Positions 1 through 6,615 of a stretch of 12,832 nt of DNA are shown in pieces; within the stretch, counting starts at the first letter, position 1; every line of letters starts with the position of its first letter. The stretch is taken from positions 1-12,832 of the forward strand of contig JBHHXR010000088.1 in NCBI GenBank assembly GCA_046757205.1, given 5' to 3'. Below the pieces are notes generated by a model. It saw nothing but the letters and a program-made list of their open reading frames with translations. It searched no databases and was not told the DNA's origin. The translations under genes and the position numbers were made by a program. This DNA is from JBHHXR01 sp046757205 (GTDB lineage: Bacteria > Pseudomonadota > Alphaproteobacteria > Rhodobacterales > Rhodobacteraceae).

Positions 1-1
1 G

Positions 2-40
2 CGCAAGGCGCAAGACGAAGAAAAGCCGGCGGATGCGTAA
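2..40 (+). CDS. C-terminal tail of an upstream gene (partial)
   Basis: An open frame enters from the left edge and ends at TAA (38-40). It encodes a highly charged tail, RKAQDEEKPADA. Charged, Ala/Pro-containing tails are common at protein C-termini, and the stop lies 36 bp before the next start, so this is plausibly the end of a co-directional gene. Nothing can be said about its function. The frame is too short to exclude chance. Confidence 0.4.
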   Translation, partial: RKAQDEEKPADA

Positions 41-76
41 GTTCGCCAGCCGGATGAATTGCAGGAGAAAAATGTC

Positions 77-748
77 ATGAAACGAATACTTGCATCGGCA
101 CTGGGCGCGGCAATCTTCGTCGCCGCTGCGCCCTCCGGTTCGGCCGATCCGGCCGCCGGGCAGGCCGTTTTCGAAGCCAAGGGCTGCACCGAGTGCCACT
201 ACACCGATGGCCCCGCGCGCGAAAAGACCATCGACGACCAACTGGCCAAGACGGGGCCGGAGTTGTGGTATGCCGGATCCAAGTTCCAGGAGGAATGGCT
301 GGCCGCGTGGCTGGCCGATCCCCAGCCGATCCGGCCGATGAAATTCAACTCTCTCACCGAGGAAAACCCGGGCGATCACCCGGCGCTTTCCGGCGACGAG
401 GTGGCGTCGGTTTCCGAGTTTCTCATGAGCCTCACGTCCGACGAGGTGGAGGAGGGCGCGGTGAAACCGAAGAAGAGCCCGAAGGGCCGCCAGATATTCA
501 CCAAGAAGATGCCGTGCAGCGGCTGCCATCAGTACCCCGGGCGCAGGGGCAAGGTTACCGGCGGACGCTCCGGGCCGTCCCTGGTCAACGCCGGCGAAAG
601 ACTGAACCCGGACTGGATCCTCGCCTACCTGCAAAAGCCGAAGGTGTTCAAACCGGTCAAGATGATGCCGGTTTTCGTCGGTCTCCTGAGCGACAAGGAC
701 ATGCTGAACGTCGCCAGGTACGTCGCCAACTTCAAGCCTAAGAAATAG
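77..748 (+). CDS. Secreted diheme cytochrome c
   Basis: This is a 223-residue periplasmic electron carrier with two class I cytochrome c domains. An N-terminal signal peptide (about residues 1-23, SGSA before DPAAG) precedes CTECH (37-41) and CSGCH (147-151). Met residues in RPMKF and in KMMPVF are the likely distal heme ligands of the two domains. The ATG at 77 is preferred over a TTG at 59 because an AGGAG (63-67) lies 9 nt upstream and the signal peptide then starts correctly with MKR. A monoheme cytochrome c gene follows 21 bp downstream, so the pair is probably co-transcribed. The redox partner is not evident, but the neighbouring bd-like oxidase cluster makes a role as electron shuttle likely. 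The cytochrome assignment is certain; the specific partner is inference. Confidence 0.92.
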   Translation: MKRILASALGAAIFVAAAPSGSADPAAGQAVFEAKGCTECHYTDGPAREKTIDDQLAKTGPELWYAGSKFQEEWLAAWLADPQPIRPMKFNSLTEENPGDHPALSGDEVASVSEFLMSLTSDEVEEGAVKPKKSPKGRQIFTKKMPCSGCHQYPGRRGKVTGGRSGPSLVNAGERLNPDWILAYLQKPKVFKPVKMMPVFVGLLSDKDMLNVARYVANFKPKK

Positions 749-769
749 CCGGACAGGAGGAGACCGACC

Positions 770-1138
770 ATGAAAAAGCTGATAGCAATCGCCGCCTTAG
801 CGGCTCTCGCCTCCCAGTTCGCGACGGCACCTGCCAATGCGGCGGATACCGAGAAGGTGTTCAAATTCTATTGTGCGCAATGCCACGGCCTGACCGGCAA
901 GGGCGACGGGCCCAACGTGACCAAGGATTTTCCCGTCAGCCCGCGAAACTTCACCGATACGGTCGAAATGGACAAGCTGTCCGATGCCGACATCAAGAAC
1001 GTCATCATGGACGGCGGTCCGTCGGTCAGCAAATCGCCGATGATGCCGCCATGGGGCAAGACCCTGACCGAAGAGCAGATAGACGGGCTGATCATCTACC
1101 TGCGCACGCTGTGCAATTGCAAAGGAAAGCAGGGATAA
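770..1138 (+). CDS. Secreted monoheme class I cytochrome c
   Basis: This is a 122-residue periplasmic cytochrome c. It has a signal peptide (1-24, ending PANA), the heme-attachment motif CAQCH (35-39), GKGDGP after the heme site, PRNF in the middle, and a Met ligand in SPMMPPWG. The final helix (EEQIDGLIIYLRTL) is typical of the family. A strong AGGAGG (755-760) sits 9 nt before the ATG. An oddity is the C-terminal tail LCNCKGKQG, which carries two extra cysteines in a CXC arrangement just after the last helix. They could form a disulfide or bind a metal. The gene is the second of a two-gene cytochrome unit and ends 17 bp from a convergent micro-ORF on the other strand. Confidence 0.93.
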   Translation: MKKLIAIAALAALASQFATAPANAADTEKVFKFYCAQCHGLTGKGDGPNVTKDFPVSPRNFTDTVEMDKLSDADIKNVIMDGGPSVSKSPMMPPWGKTLTEEQIDGLIIYLRTLCNCKGKQG

Positions 1139-1155
1139 CGGAGCCGGAACGCCGC

Positions 1156-1257
1156 CTAGAAAACGAAGTAGTAAAGGATCAGAAGAATGACCACCGCGTT
1201 CACCGCCATTCCGATGAAGATGACGATGTCGACGGGGCGTATCTTCGGCGGCGGCAT
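1156..1257 (-). CDS. Putative 33-aa single-helix membrane micro-protein
   Basis: On the minus strand an ATG (1257-1255) opens a 33-codon frame ending in TAG (1158-1156). The product has a short Pro/basic N-terminus (MPPPKIRPVD) followed by one hydrophobic helix (about residues 11-32, with IVIFIG, VVILLIL and YYFVF). Twenty-seven of the 33 codons end in G or C, like the flanking genes, and AGGG lies 7 nt upstream of the ATG. This supports a real small membrane protein, although it runs opposite to its neighbours. It would be convergent with the cytochrome gene ending at 1138 and divergent from the operon starting at 1368. I recognise no family. A chance hydrophobic frame remains possible. Confidence 0.5.
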   Translation of the reverse strand: MPPPKIRPVDIVIFIGMAVNAVVILLILYYFVF

Positions 1258-1367
1258 GGCGGGACCCTGATTACCCAGTGGTGGCGGTTCCGGGCGAGCC
1301 TATTTCATAATCCGTTTCCGGTCCACCGATTTGGCTAGGGGCCACCGACAATACCGGGAGGTGAACG
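1258..1367. promoter_or_regulatory. Divergent intergenic region, candidate promoter of the bd-like operon
   Basis: This 110-bp gap lies between the minus-strand micro-ORF and the first gene of the plus-strand operon, so it is the natural place for the operon promoter. It contains a near-direct repeat, CGGTTCCGG (1285-1293) and CGTTTCCGG (1313-1321), 28 bp apart, flanking a relatively AT-rich stretch with CATAAT (1306-1311). No convincing -35 element pairs with CATAAT. No FNR-like palindrome is visible here. The regulatory role is inferred from position only. Confidence 0.3.
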
Positions 1368-1478
1368 ATGACCAAGAAGGCTGAAAAACGGGATCAACTC
1401 GCCCGCCTCGGGCCGGTGCTGTTCATCGTCGTGCTGATCCTGATCTTGGAGTTTTTCTGGTGGTTGGTGCGGCCCTGA
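1368..1478 (+). CDS. 36-aa single-helix membrane micro-protein at the head of the oxidase operon
   Basis: ATG at 1368 follows a strong GGGAGGTG Shine-Dalgarno (1356-1363). The product is MTKKAEKRDQLARLGP, then one hydrophobic helix (about residues 16-31, FIVVLILILEFFWW), ending LVRP. The basic N-terminus suggests it stays in the cytoplasm. The gene leads the operon that encodes the CydA-like protein. Small single-helix subunits (CydX, CydS, CydH types) are known in bd oxidases, and CcoQ-like or subunit-IIa-like peptides occur in heme-copper oxidases. By size and position this could be an analogous accessory subunit, but I see no diagnostic sequence match to any of them. Confidence 0.72.
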   Translation: MTKKAEKRDQLARLGPVLFIVVLILILEFFWWLVRP

Positions 1479-1502
1479 TCGTGAGCGGGAGATAGAAGAC
1501 CG

Positions 1503-1625
1503 ATGGACATCAAAGGTTACTTGCTGCCCTTCGTCGTGGCCCTGCTGGTCTTCGCGGTGGCCTTTCTGCTGCTCGATACCGCAGTCATGAACATGCAGGG
1601 CCTGAGCCTGATCTTCCACAGGTGA
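1503..1625 (+). CDS. 40-aa single-helix membrane micro-protein
   Basis: ATG at 1503 opens a 40-codon frame ending TGA at 1625, 22 bp before the CydA-like gene and 24 bp after the preceding micro-gene. The product starts MDIKGYLLPF, carries one hydrophobic helix (about residues 6-25, VVALLVFAVAFLLL), and ends in a Met-containing amphipathic tail (TAVMNMQGLSLIFHR). A GGGAG (1487-1491) lies upstream with a rather long 11-nt spacer. Its place immediately before the oxidase-like core suggests a small structural or assembly subunit. No family is recognised. Coding potential is supported by operon position, spacing and a clean membrane helix. Confidence 0.68.
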   Translation: MDIKGYLLPFVVALLVFAVAFLLLDTAVMNMQGLSLIFHR

Positions 1626-1647
1626 AGGAAGAAAGGTTGGCAGAGAC

Positions 1648-3462
1648 ATGAAAGCGTTTCGTCCGTTGAAAACCAGGGTGCTGCTGGCGACCGCCGGGCT
1701 TGTCGCGGCCGCCCTGGCGGTCGGACTGTCCGGTGCCGGTTTCGCCGCGACCGGGACCGAGAGTGCGGCGGCCGCGGTAACTGCCAGCCCCTACGGACCG
1801 GCGCCCGAACTGACGGCGGCCGATTATCCCGCGATCGCCGGCGTCAACGGCCGCGTCGCGGTCTGGATATTCGCCCAGCTTCACCTCTGGTTCGCGGCCT
1901 TCGTGCTCGCCGTGCCGATTTTCGTCTTCATCATCGAGGCCATCGGCATGAAGACCCGGGACGAGCGCTACGACGACATGGCCTACGAGTTCATCAAGGT
2001 CTCGATCACCGCCTATTCGCTCACCGCCATCCTCGGCGGGCTGCTGCTGTTCTCGCTGATCCTGTTCTACCCGCACCTGTTCGGCTATCTCTCGACCATT
2101 TTCAGCGACAGCATGTTCTATTACGCGCTGCTGTTCTTTGCCGAAAGCGCGGCGCTCTATGTCTATTACTACGGCTGGCACTGGCTGCAGGGCGGCTTCC
2201 GAAAATGGGTGCACCTGACGCTGGGCCTGGTTCTCAACGCCGTCGGCACGACGCTGATGCTGCTGGCCAATTCCTGGCTGACCTTCATGATGAGCCCGGC
2301 CGGCGTCGATGCGGCGGGCGTCTTCAGCGGCGATGGCTGGGCCGCCATGCACAACTTCCTGTGGAACCCGATCAACATCCACCGCTTCGTCGCCAATATC
2401 GCTTACGGCGGTTCCATCGTCGGCGCCTACGCGGCCTTCAAGTTCCTCACCGCGCCCTCGCAGCAGGAACGCGCGCATTATGACTGGATGGGCTACAACG
2501 CCAATTTCATCGCCATCTGCGCGCTCCTGCCGCTGCCGTTCGCCGGCTATTATCTGGCCGCCGAGATCTATTCCTACAGCCAGCAGATGGGTATCACGCT
2601 GATGGGCGGCATCTTCGCCTGGCTGTTCATCATTCAGGCGGTGCTGATCGGCACGCTTTTCCTGTCGGCCAACTATTACCTGTGGTGCGGCATGGGGCGC
2701 AGCGACGGCGCCAAGCGTTACACCCGCTACATCAAATACATCGCCATCATTCTGGTGGGCGCGTTTCTGGTCTGGTTCACGCCGCACACGCTGGTGCTGA
2801 GCAATGCGGAACTCAAGGCGCTGGGCGGGCCGCATCACAAGATACTCGGACCGCTCGGTATCATGCCGGCCAAGAACACCGCCGTTAACGCGATGATAAT
2901 TTTCACGTATCTCAGTTTCCTGTTCTACCGGCGCTCCAACAGGATCGCCACCGTCAAGTGGGAAAGGGCCGGCAACGCCATCCAGGTGGCGCTGTTCACC
3001 GCCGGAATGGCCAACATCCTGTTTCTCGGCATCTACCACGGCTACTTCACCAACACCGTCTACAAGGTCGCCGCCTCGATCCCACAAGTGCTGACCACCT
3101 TCGTCGTCATCGTCGGCAGCCTGATCCTCGACGGTTTCATCTATCGCCGGTCAAGGGAGGTCGGGCCGCTCAAATGGGGGCGCATCCCCGATCGTGCGCA
3201 ATACGCGCTGTTTCTGCTGGCCGTGGCGTTCACCTGGCTGATGGGTTTGATGGGTTACATCCGCTCCGGCATCCGCCAGCACTGGCACGTGGTCGGCATC
3301 ATGCGCGACGCCTCACCGGACGCCTTCACGCCGACGCTGGGATATGCGGCAAACGTGGTGTCGATTGCGGCCATCCTGTTCATGGCGATGGTGATCTTCG
3401 TTTTCTGGATCGCCCAGGTCAGCAGCAGCAAGACGCTGCCCGCCGGCTACTGGAAGGAGTAG
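1648..3462 (+). CDS. Divergent cytochrome bd-type oxidase subunit I (CydA-like), no CydB partner
   Basis: This 604-residue polytopic protein belongs to the cytochrome bd subunit I superfamily. Family resemblance by eye is clearest around helix 1 (AQLHLW, His79 at the position of the heme b595 ligand His19 of E. coli CydA), FFAES (Glu166, like Glu107), YGWHWL, WNPINIHRFVANIAYG, and RQHW (543-546, like GRQPW). I count about 13 helices against nine in canonical CydA, plus an N-terminal signal-like segment (about 10-33). By my alignment the canonical His186, Met393 and Glu445 ligands are not conserved (Ala249, a Phe/Val region near 482, Leu534). The quinol-loop motif GDxSGYEMG is absent. Many other histidines are present (178, 235, 245, 380, 396, 397, 464, 545, 547). 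No cydB follows; c-type cytochromes do. This suggests a cytochrome-c-linked, CydB-less member. The superfamily assignment is fairly sure; enzyme activity is inference. Confidence 0.8.
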   Translation: MKAFRPLKTRVLLATAGLVAAALAVGLSGAGFAATGTESAAAAVTASPYGPAPELTAADYPAIAGVNGRVAVWIFAQLHLWFAAFVLAVPIFVFIIEAIGMKTRDERYDDMAYEFIKVSITAYSLTAILGGLLLFSLILFYPHLFGYLSTIFSDSMFYYALLFFAESAALYVYYYGWHWLQGGFRKWVHLTLGLVLNAVGTTLMLLANSWLTFMMSPAGVDAAGVFSGDGWAAMHNFLWNPINIHRFVANIAYGGSIVGAYAAFKFLTAPSQQERAHYDWMGYNANFIAICALLPLPFAGYYLAAEIYSYSQQMGITLMGGIFAWLFIIQAVLIGTLFLSANYYLWCGMGRSDGAKRYTRYIKYIAIILVGAFLVWFTPHTLVLSNAELKALGGPHHKILGPLGIMPAKNTAVNAMIIFTYLSFLFYRRSNRIATVKWERAGNAIQVALFTAGMANILFLGIYHGYFTNTVYKVAASIPQVLTTFVVIVGSLILDGFIYRRSREVGPLKWGRIPDRAQYALFLLAVAFTWLMGLMGYIRSGIRQHWHVVGIMRDASPDAFTPTLGYAANVVSIAAILFMAMVIFVFWIAQVSSSKTLPAGYWKE

Positions 3463-3468
3463 GCGGCC

Positions 3469-4296
3469 ATGCGTCAGTTTCTTGCCGTCGTTGCTTTCGC
3501 GCTGGTGACCGTTGGCTTCTTCGCGGGATACTCCAATTTCGGCATCCCGCAGATCGAACCGGCGCCGCCGCCGAAGCAGGAGAAACTCGATCTCAGTTCG
3601 ATGACCATGGACCAGTTCATCGCCCTGGGAGAAAGGATATTCAACGGCAAGGGCACCTGCACCCTGTGCCACAACTCGCTCGGCCGCGCGCCGATGCTGG
3701 ACAAGGTCGGCGAAACCGCGCCGCAGCGCCTTGCCGATCCCCGCTACCAGGGCGAGGCCGCGAATATCGAGGAATACCTGCACGAGTCGCTGGTCGATCC
3801 TTCCGCCTACGTGGTCGCCGGGTTCGGCAAGACCGGCACCAACGACACCGAAAGCCCGATGCCGGTAATCACCGGCGGCAGCATCGGCCTGTCGGAGCCC
3901 GAACTGGCCGCGGTCATCGCCTTTCTGCAGGACAATGGCGGCGCCGAGGTGACGGTCGAGATACCCACCGATCTGGGCAGCGCCGAAGATACGGCAACGA
4001 GCGAGAGCGCCGGCGACGGCGAACCGCGCGCGGCCATTCTCGACCCCCGGGAGCTGATCGGCGAGTATTCCTGCGAAGCCTGCCACACCATAGGCGAGGA
4101 GGCCGGCGACGTCGGTCCGAACCTTTCGCATATCGGCGCCGCCCGCGACCGGGATTACCTCCGCCGCGCGCTACTCGATCCCAACGCCGATCTGGCGGAA
4201 GGTTTCGAGGCGGACCTCATGCCGGCCGATCTCGGTGAACAGTTGTATGCCGCGGAACTGGAAATCCTGGTCGATTTCCTGGCCGGGCTGAAGTGA
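3469..4296 (+). CDS. Membrane-anchored diheme cytochrome c
   Basis: This is a 275-residue protein with an N-terminal hydrophobic segment (about 4-21) lacking a clear AxA cleavage site, so probably an uncleaved anchor. A Pro-rich linker (PAPPPK, 31-36) leads to two cytochrome c domains. Heme motifs are CTLCH (64-68) and CEACH (202-206); Met in SPMPV and in ADLMPAD are likely distal ligands. An acidic, Ser/Thr-rich linker (about 165-185) separates the domains. The start is 6 bp after the CydA-like stop, with AAGGAG (3454-3459) 9 nt upstream. Anchored diheme cytochromes next to an oxidase core resemble the CcoP logic of cbb3 oxidases. An electron-entry subunit is a reasonable inference, but CcoP homology is not claimed. 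Confidence 0.9.
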   Translation: MRQFLAVVAFALVTVGFFAGYSNFGIPQIEPAPPPKQEKLDLSSMTMDQFIALGERIFNGKGTCTLCHNSLGRAPMLDKVGETAPQRLADPRYQGEAANIEEYLHESLVDPSAYVVAGFGKTGTNDTESPMPVITGGSIGLSEPELAAVIAFLQDNGGAEVTVEIPTDLGSAEDTATSESAGDGEPRAAILDPRELIGEYSCEACHTIGEEAGDVGPNLSHIGAARDRDYLRRALLDPNADLAEGFEADLMPADLGEQLYAAELEILVDFLAGLK

Positions 4297-4306
4297 GGAG
4301 GCGGCG

Positions 4307-5068
4307 ATGAAGATACCCAGACTGCTGCAAGCCGCGCTGGTCCTCGCCGGGGTCTATTTCGGCCTGATCATCGTCTTCGACTACATCCTCGACGCGGTGA
4401 TCCCCGCCAGCCTGCTGGCCATGTACATGTTCTTCGTCACCGCCGGCGTCTTCATGGTGTTCACCTATGACGAGGAGCAGACGGCGGAACTGGTGGCCCC
4501 GATAAAGGCAATGGTCGAGGACCCGTCAAAACGGGTCTGGCGCAACCTTGTTTTCATCGTCGTGCCGCTGGCCGTGGGCGGCGGCGTCTATACGAAGATG
4601 CTGCCAAGTTTCGAGGCTCCCGTTGAGCTTCGCACCATCCACCCGGCGCCGCCGGGAACCGCGAAGATATTCGGCAAGCGCGTCAACCTGCTGACCCTGG
4701 AAAACCCGTTTCGCAAATTCGAGAAGGAAGACCCCGAGCGGTTCCGCGAACTGGTTGGCGAGGGCGCCGCCATCTACATCCGGAACTGCCAGTATTGCCA
4801 CGGCGACAAGCTCAACGGGCAGGGGCCGTATGCCGCCGGTCTGAACCCGACGCCGCTCAACTTCCAGGACGTCGGCACCATCGCCCAGCTTCAGGAGTCC
4901 TATCTGTTCTGGCGCATCTCGACCGGCGGGCCGGGGCTGCCGAAGGAAGCCGCCCCGTGGATTTCGTCGATGCCGGTGTGGCAGAATTTCCTCAAGGAAG
5001 AAGAGATTTGGAAGGTGATCCTGTTCCTCTACGACTACACGGGCCATCAACCGAGATCATGGGAGTAA
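4307..5068 (+). CDS. Three-helix membrane cytochrome c (monoheme)
   Basis: This 253-residue protein starts with about three membrane helices (roughly 6-31, 34-52 and 77-97), separated by a short polar stretch carrying YDEEQTAELV. A periplasmic cytochrome c domain follows, with CQYCH (161-165), a GQGP segment, PTPLNF, and a Met ligand in SSMPVW; it closes with the helix KVILFLYDYTG. A strong GAGGAGG (4295-4301) overlaps the upstream stop and sits 5 nt before the ATG. The stop TAA overlaps an in-frame ATG of the next gene (TAATG). Helical N-terminal domains on a class I cytochrome are less common than a single anchor, and here could dock against the polytopic CydA-like core. No named family is recognised for the membrane part. 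Confidence 0.88.
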   Translation: MKIPRLLQAALVLAGVYFGLIIVFDYILDAVIPASLLAMYMFFVTAGVFMVFTYDEEQTAELVAPIKAMVEDPSKRVWRNLVFIVVPLAVGGGVYTKMLPSFEAPVELRTIHPAPPGTAKIFGKRVNLLTLENPFRKFEKEDPERFRELVGEGAAIYIRNCQYCHGDKLNGQGPYAAGLNPTPLNFQDVGTIAQLQESYLFWRISTGGPGLPKEAAPWISSMPVWQNFLKEEEIWKVILFLYDYTGHQPRSWE

Positions 5069-5073
5069 TGGTG

Positions 5074-6615
5074 ATGGGCGGTGGTCTTTGCGGGAAAATC
5101 CTGCCGGCGATCTTCACTGCCGGATTGCTTGCGTTCTCTTGCGGGGCGGCCAAGGCGCAATCCGGTGACGAGACGAAAGGCGAGACAATCTATCTGAAGC
5201 GCTGCCAGCAGTGCCACGGCGAGGAGGGCGACGGCCTCGGCCCGGCGGCGGAGCGCCTCAATCCGCCGCCGCGCGATTTCACTTTCGGTCTCTTCAAGTT
5301 CAAGACTTCGGCCTTCGACGACGACCTGCCGAACGACGAGGACCTGCTCCGCATGATCCGCGACGGCATGCCCGGCACCGCCATGCCCGGGTGGAGCGAT
5401 CTGCTGTCGGAACAGGACATGCTGGATGTGATCGCCTACATCAAGCTGTTCGCCGAACTGGAAGGAGAGCCGGAATCACAGGTGGATTACGGCACCCAGA
5501 TCCCCTCGTCGCCGGAAAGCATCGCTGCCGGCAAGGAACTTTTTCACGCCAACGACCGCTGTTCGGAATGCCACGGCGCCGATGGCAAGGGCGATGGCAT
5601 CAAGAAACTGAAGGACGACAACGGCGACCGGACCTGGCCGAGGAACCTGACCAAACCATGGACGTTCCGCGCCAGCAACGATCCAAAGGACATCTTCACC
5701 CGCATATCGGTCGGCATTCCGACGACGCAGATGCCATCCTTCGCCGACCCCAAGAGCAAGAAGAAGCTGACCATCGAGGAACGCTGGCACGTCGCCAACT
5801 ACGTTGCCTCGCTGGCCAAGACCGACAAGGTGGTGCGGCCGGAAAACACCGTCATCCAGGCGGCCCCGGTGGCCGGCGATCTTCCCGCCTCGCCCGACGA
5901 TCCGGCATGGGACGGTGCCCCGCCCTCGACCTTCTTCATGGTGCCGCAGATCGTCGGCAAGGAGCGTTTCTTTACCACCGCCAACGACACCGTCACCGTG
6001 CGGGCGCTGTTCAACGATGAACGCATCGCCATCCACCTGGAGTGGGATGACCGCACAAGGAGCATCCCCGGCGACGCCAAGGCCGCGAGCATAGCCGACG
6101 AGGAATTCCACGAGGACGCCATCGCCGTTCAGTTCCCCCAGGCAATCCCGAACGGCATGGAAAAGCCCTATTTCCTGATGGGCGACGCCGCCAAGCCGGT
6201 CAACCTCTGGCGCTGGTCCAGCGGCACTGCCGACGAGCCCGAAAGCGCCACCCTGATCGACGCTCGCGGGATCGGCGACCAGCAGCCGCGCGACGATGCT
6301 TCCGGGCTGACCGCCAGGGGCAGCTACAAGAACGGCACCTGGCGGGTCGTCATGACCCGGGCGCTGACGACGCAGGCGGACGAGGACCTTCAGTTCGAGG
6401 CGGGCCGCTTCGTGCCGATTGCGTTTTTCGCCTGGGACGGCTCCAACAGCGAGGCCGGCACGGCGCACGCGATGACTACCTGGTACTGGCTGTTGCTGAA
6501 GCCGGCGCCGAGCAACCGGCCACTGATCGTCGCCGTGATCGCCACCCTGCTGAGCGGCGGAGTTCTTCTCTGGTGGGGCCAGAGCGCGGCCTCGCGAACG
6601 CGGGGGGCGGGCTGA
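5074..6615 (+). CDS. Diheme cytochrome c fused to ethylbenzene-dehydrogenase-type heme b domain, C-terminally anchored
   Basis: With the start at 5074 the product is 513 residues: signal peptide (1-28, ending AKA), two cytochrome c domains with CQQCH (44-48) and CSECH (163-167) and Met ligands in GTAMPGW and TTQMPSF, an EB_dh-like beta domain (about 258-475), and a C-terminal helix (about 482-503) with a basic end. EB_dh domains form the heme b subunit of type II DMSO-reductase-family enzymes such as ethylbenzene dehydrogenase, and occur in the NxrC-type subunit of nitrite oxidoreductases. No molybdoenzyme gene is present here. In-frame ATGs at 5059 and 5068 are alternatives; 5074 has GGAG (5062-5065) 8 nt upstream. 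Met369 (FLMGD) is a candidate heme b ligand, while the lysine expected near the C-terminus appears to be His465. Confidence 0.88.
   Translation: MGGGLCGKILPAIFTAGLLAFSCGAAKAQSGDETKGETIYLKRCQQCHGEEGDGLGPAAERLNPPPRDFTFGLFKFKTSAFDDDLPNDEDLLRMIRDGMPGTAMPGWSDLLSEQDMLDVIAYIKLFAELEGEPESQVDYGTQIPSSPESIAAGKELFHANDRCSECHGADGKGDGIKKLKDDNGDRTWPRNLTKPWTFRASNDPKDIFTRISVGIPTTQMPSFADPKSKKKLTIEERWHVANYVASLAKTDKVVRPENTVIQAAPVAGDLPASPDDPAWDGAPPSTFFMVPQIVGKERFFTTANDTVTVRALFNDERIAIHLEWDDRTRSIPGDAKAASIADEEFHEDAIAVQFPQAIPNGMEKPYFLMGDAAKPVNLWRWSSGTADEPESATLIDARGIGDQQPRDDASGLTARGSYKNGTWRVVMTRALTTQADEDLQFEAGRFVPIAFFAWDGSNSEAGTAHAMTTWYWLLLKPAPSNRPLIVAVIATLLSGGVLLWWGQSAASRTRGAG

Noticed and set aside
26..53. Possible hairpin CCGGC/GCCGG before the first cytochrome
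   Set aside because: Only 5 bp with an 18-nt loop and no T-run; in such GC-rich sequence this is expected by chance.
59..76. TTG start extending the first cytochrome by six residues
   Set aside because: The AGGAG ribosome-binding site lies inside this extension and the signal peptide begins properly at the ATG at 77.
1306..1311. CATAAT as a -10 promoter element
   Set aside because: No acceptable -35 hexamer at 16-18 bp upstream on the plus strand, so it is kept only as part of the general intergenic region.
1585..3087. 500-codon open frame on the minus strand
   Set aside because: It lies antisense to the CydA-like gene, is rich in Arg/Gly/Asp/Gln and lacks any domain; it is a high-GC shadow frame.
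2958..4238. 426-codon open frame on the plus strand across a gene boundary
   Set aside because: Overlaps the CydA-like and diheme cytochrome genes in another frame and encodes an Arg/Gly-rich product without domains.
5126..5145. Lipobox-like LAFSC in the signal peptide of the EB_dh fusion
   Set aside because: The residues before Cys23 (A-F-S) do not fit a standard lipobox, and AKA at 26-28 is a good signal peptidase I site; the protein also has a C-terminal anchor.
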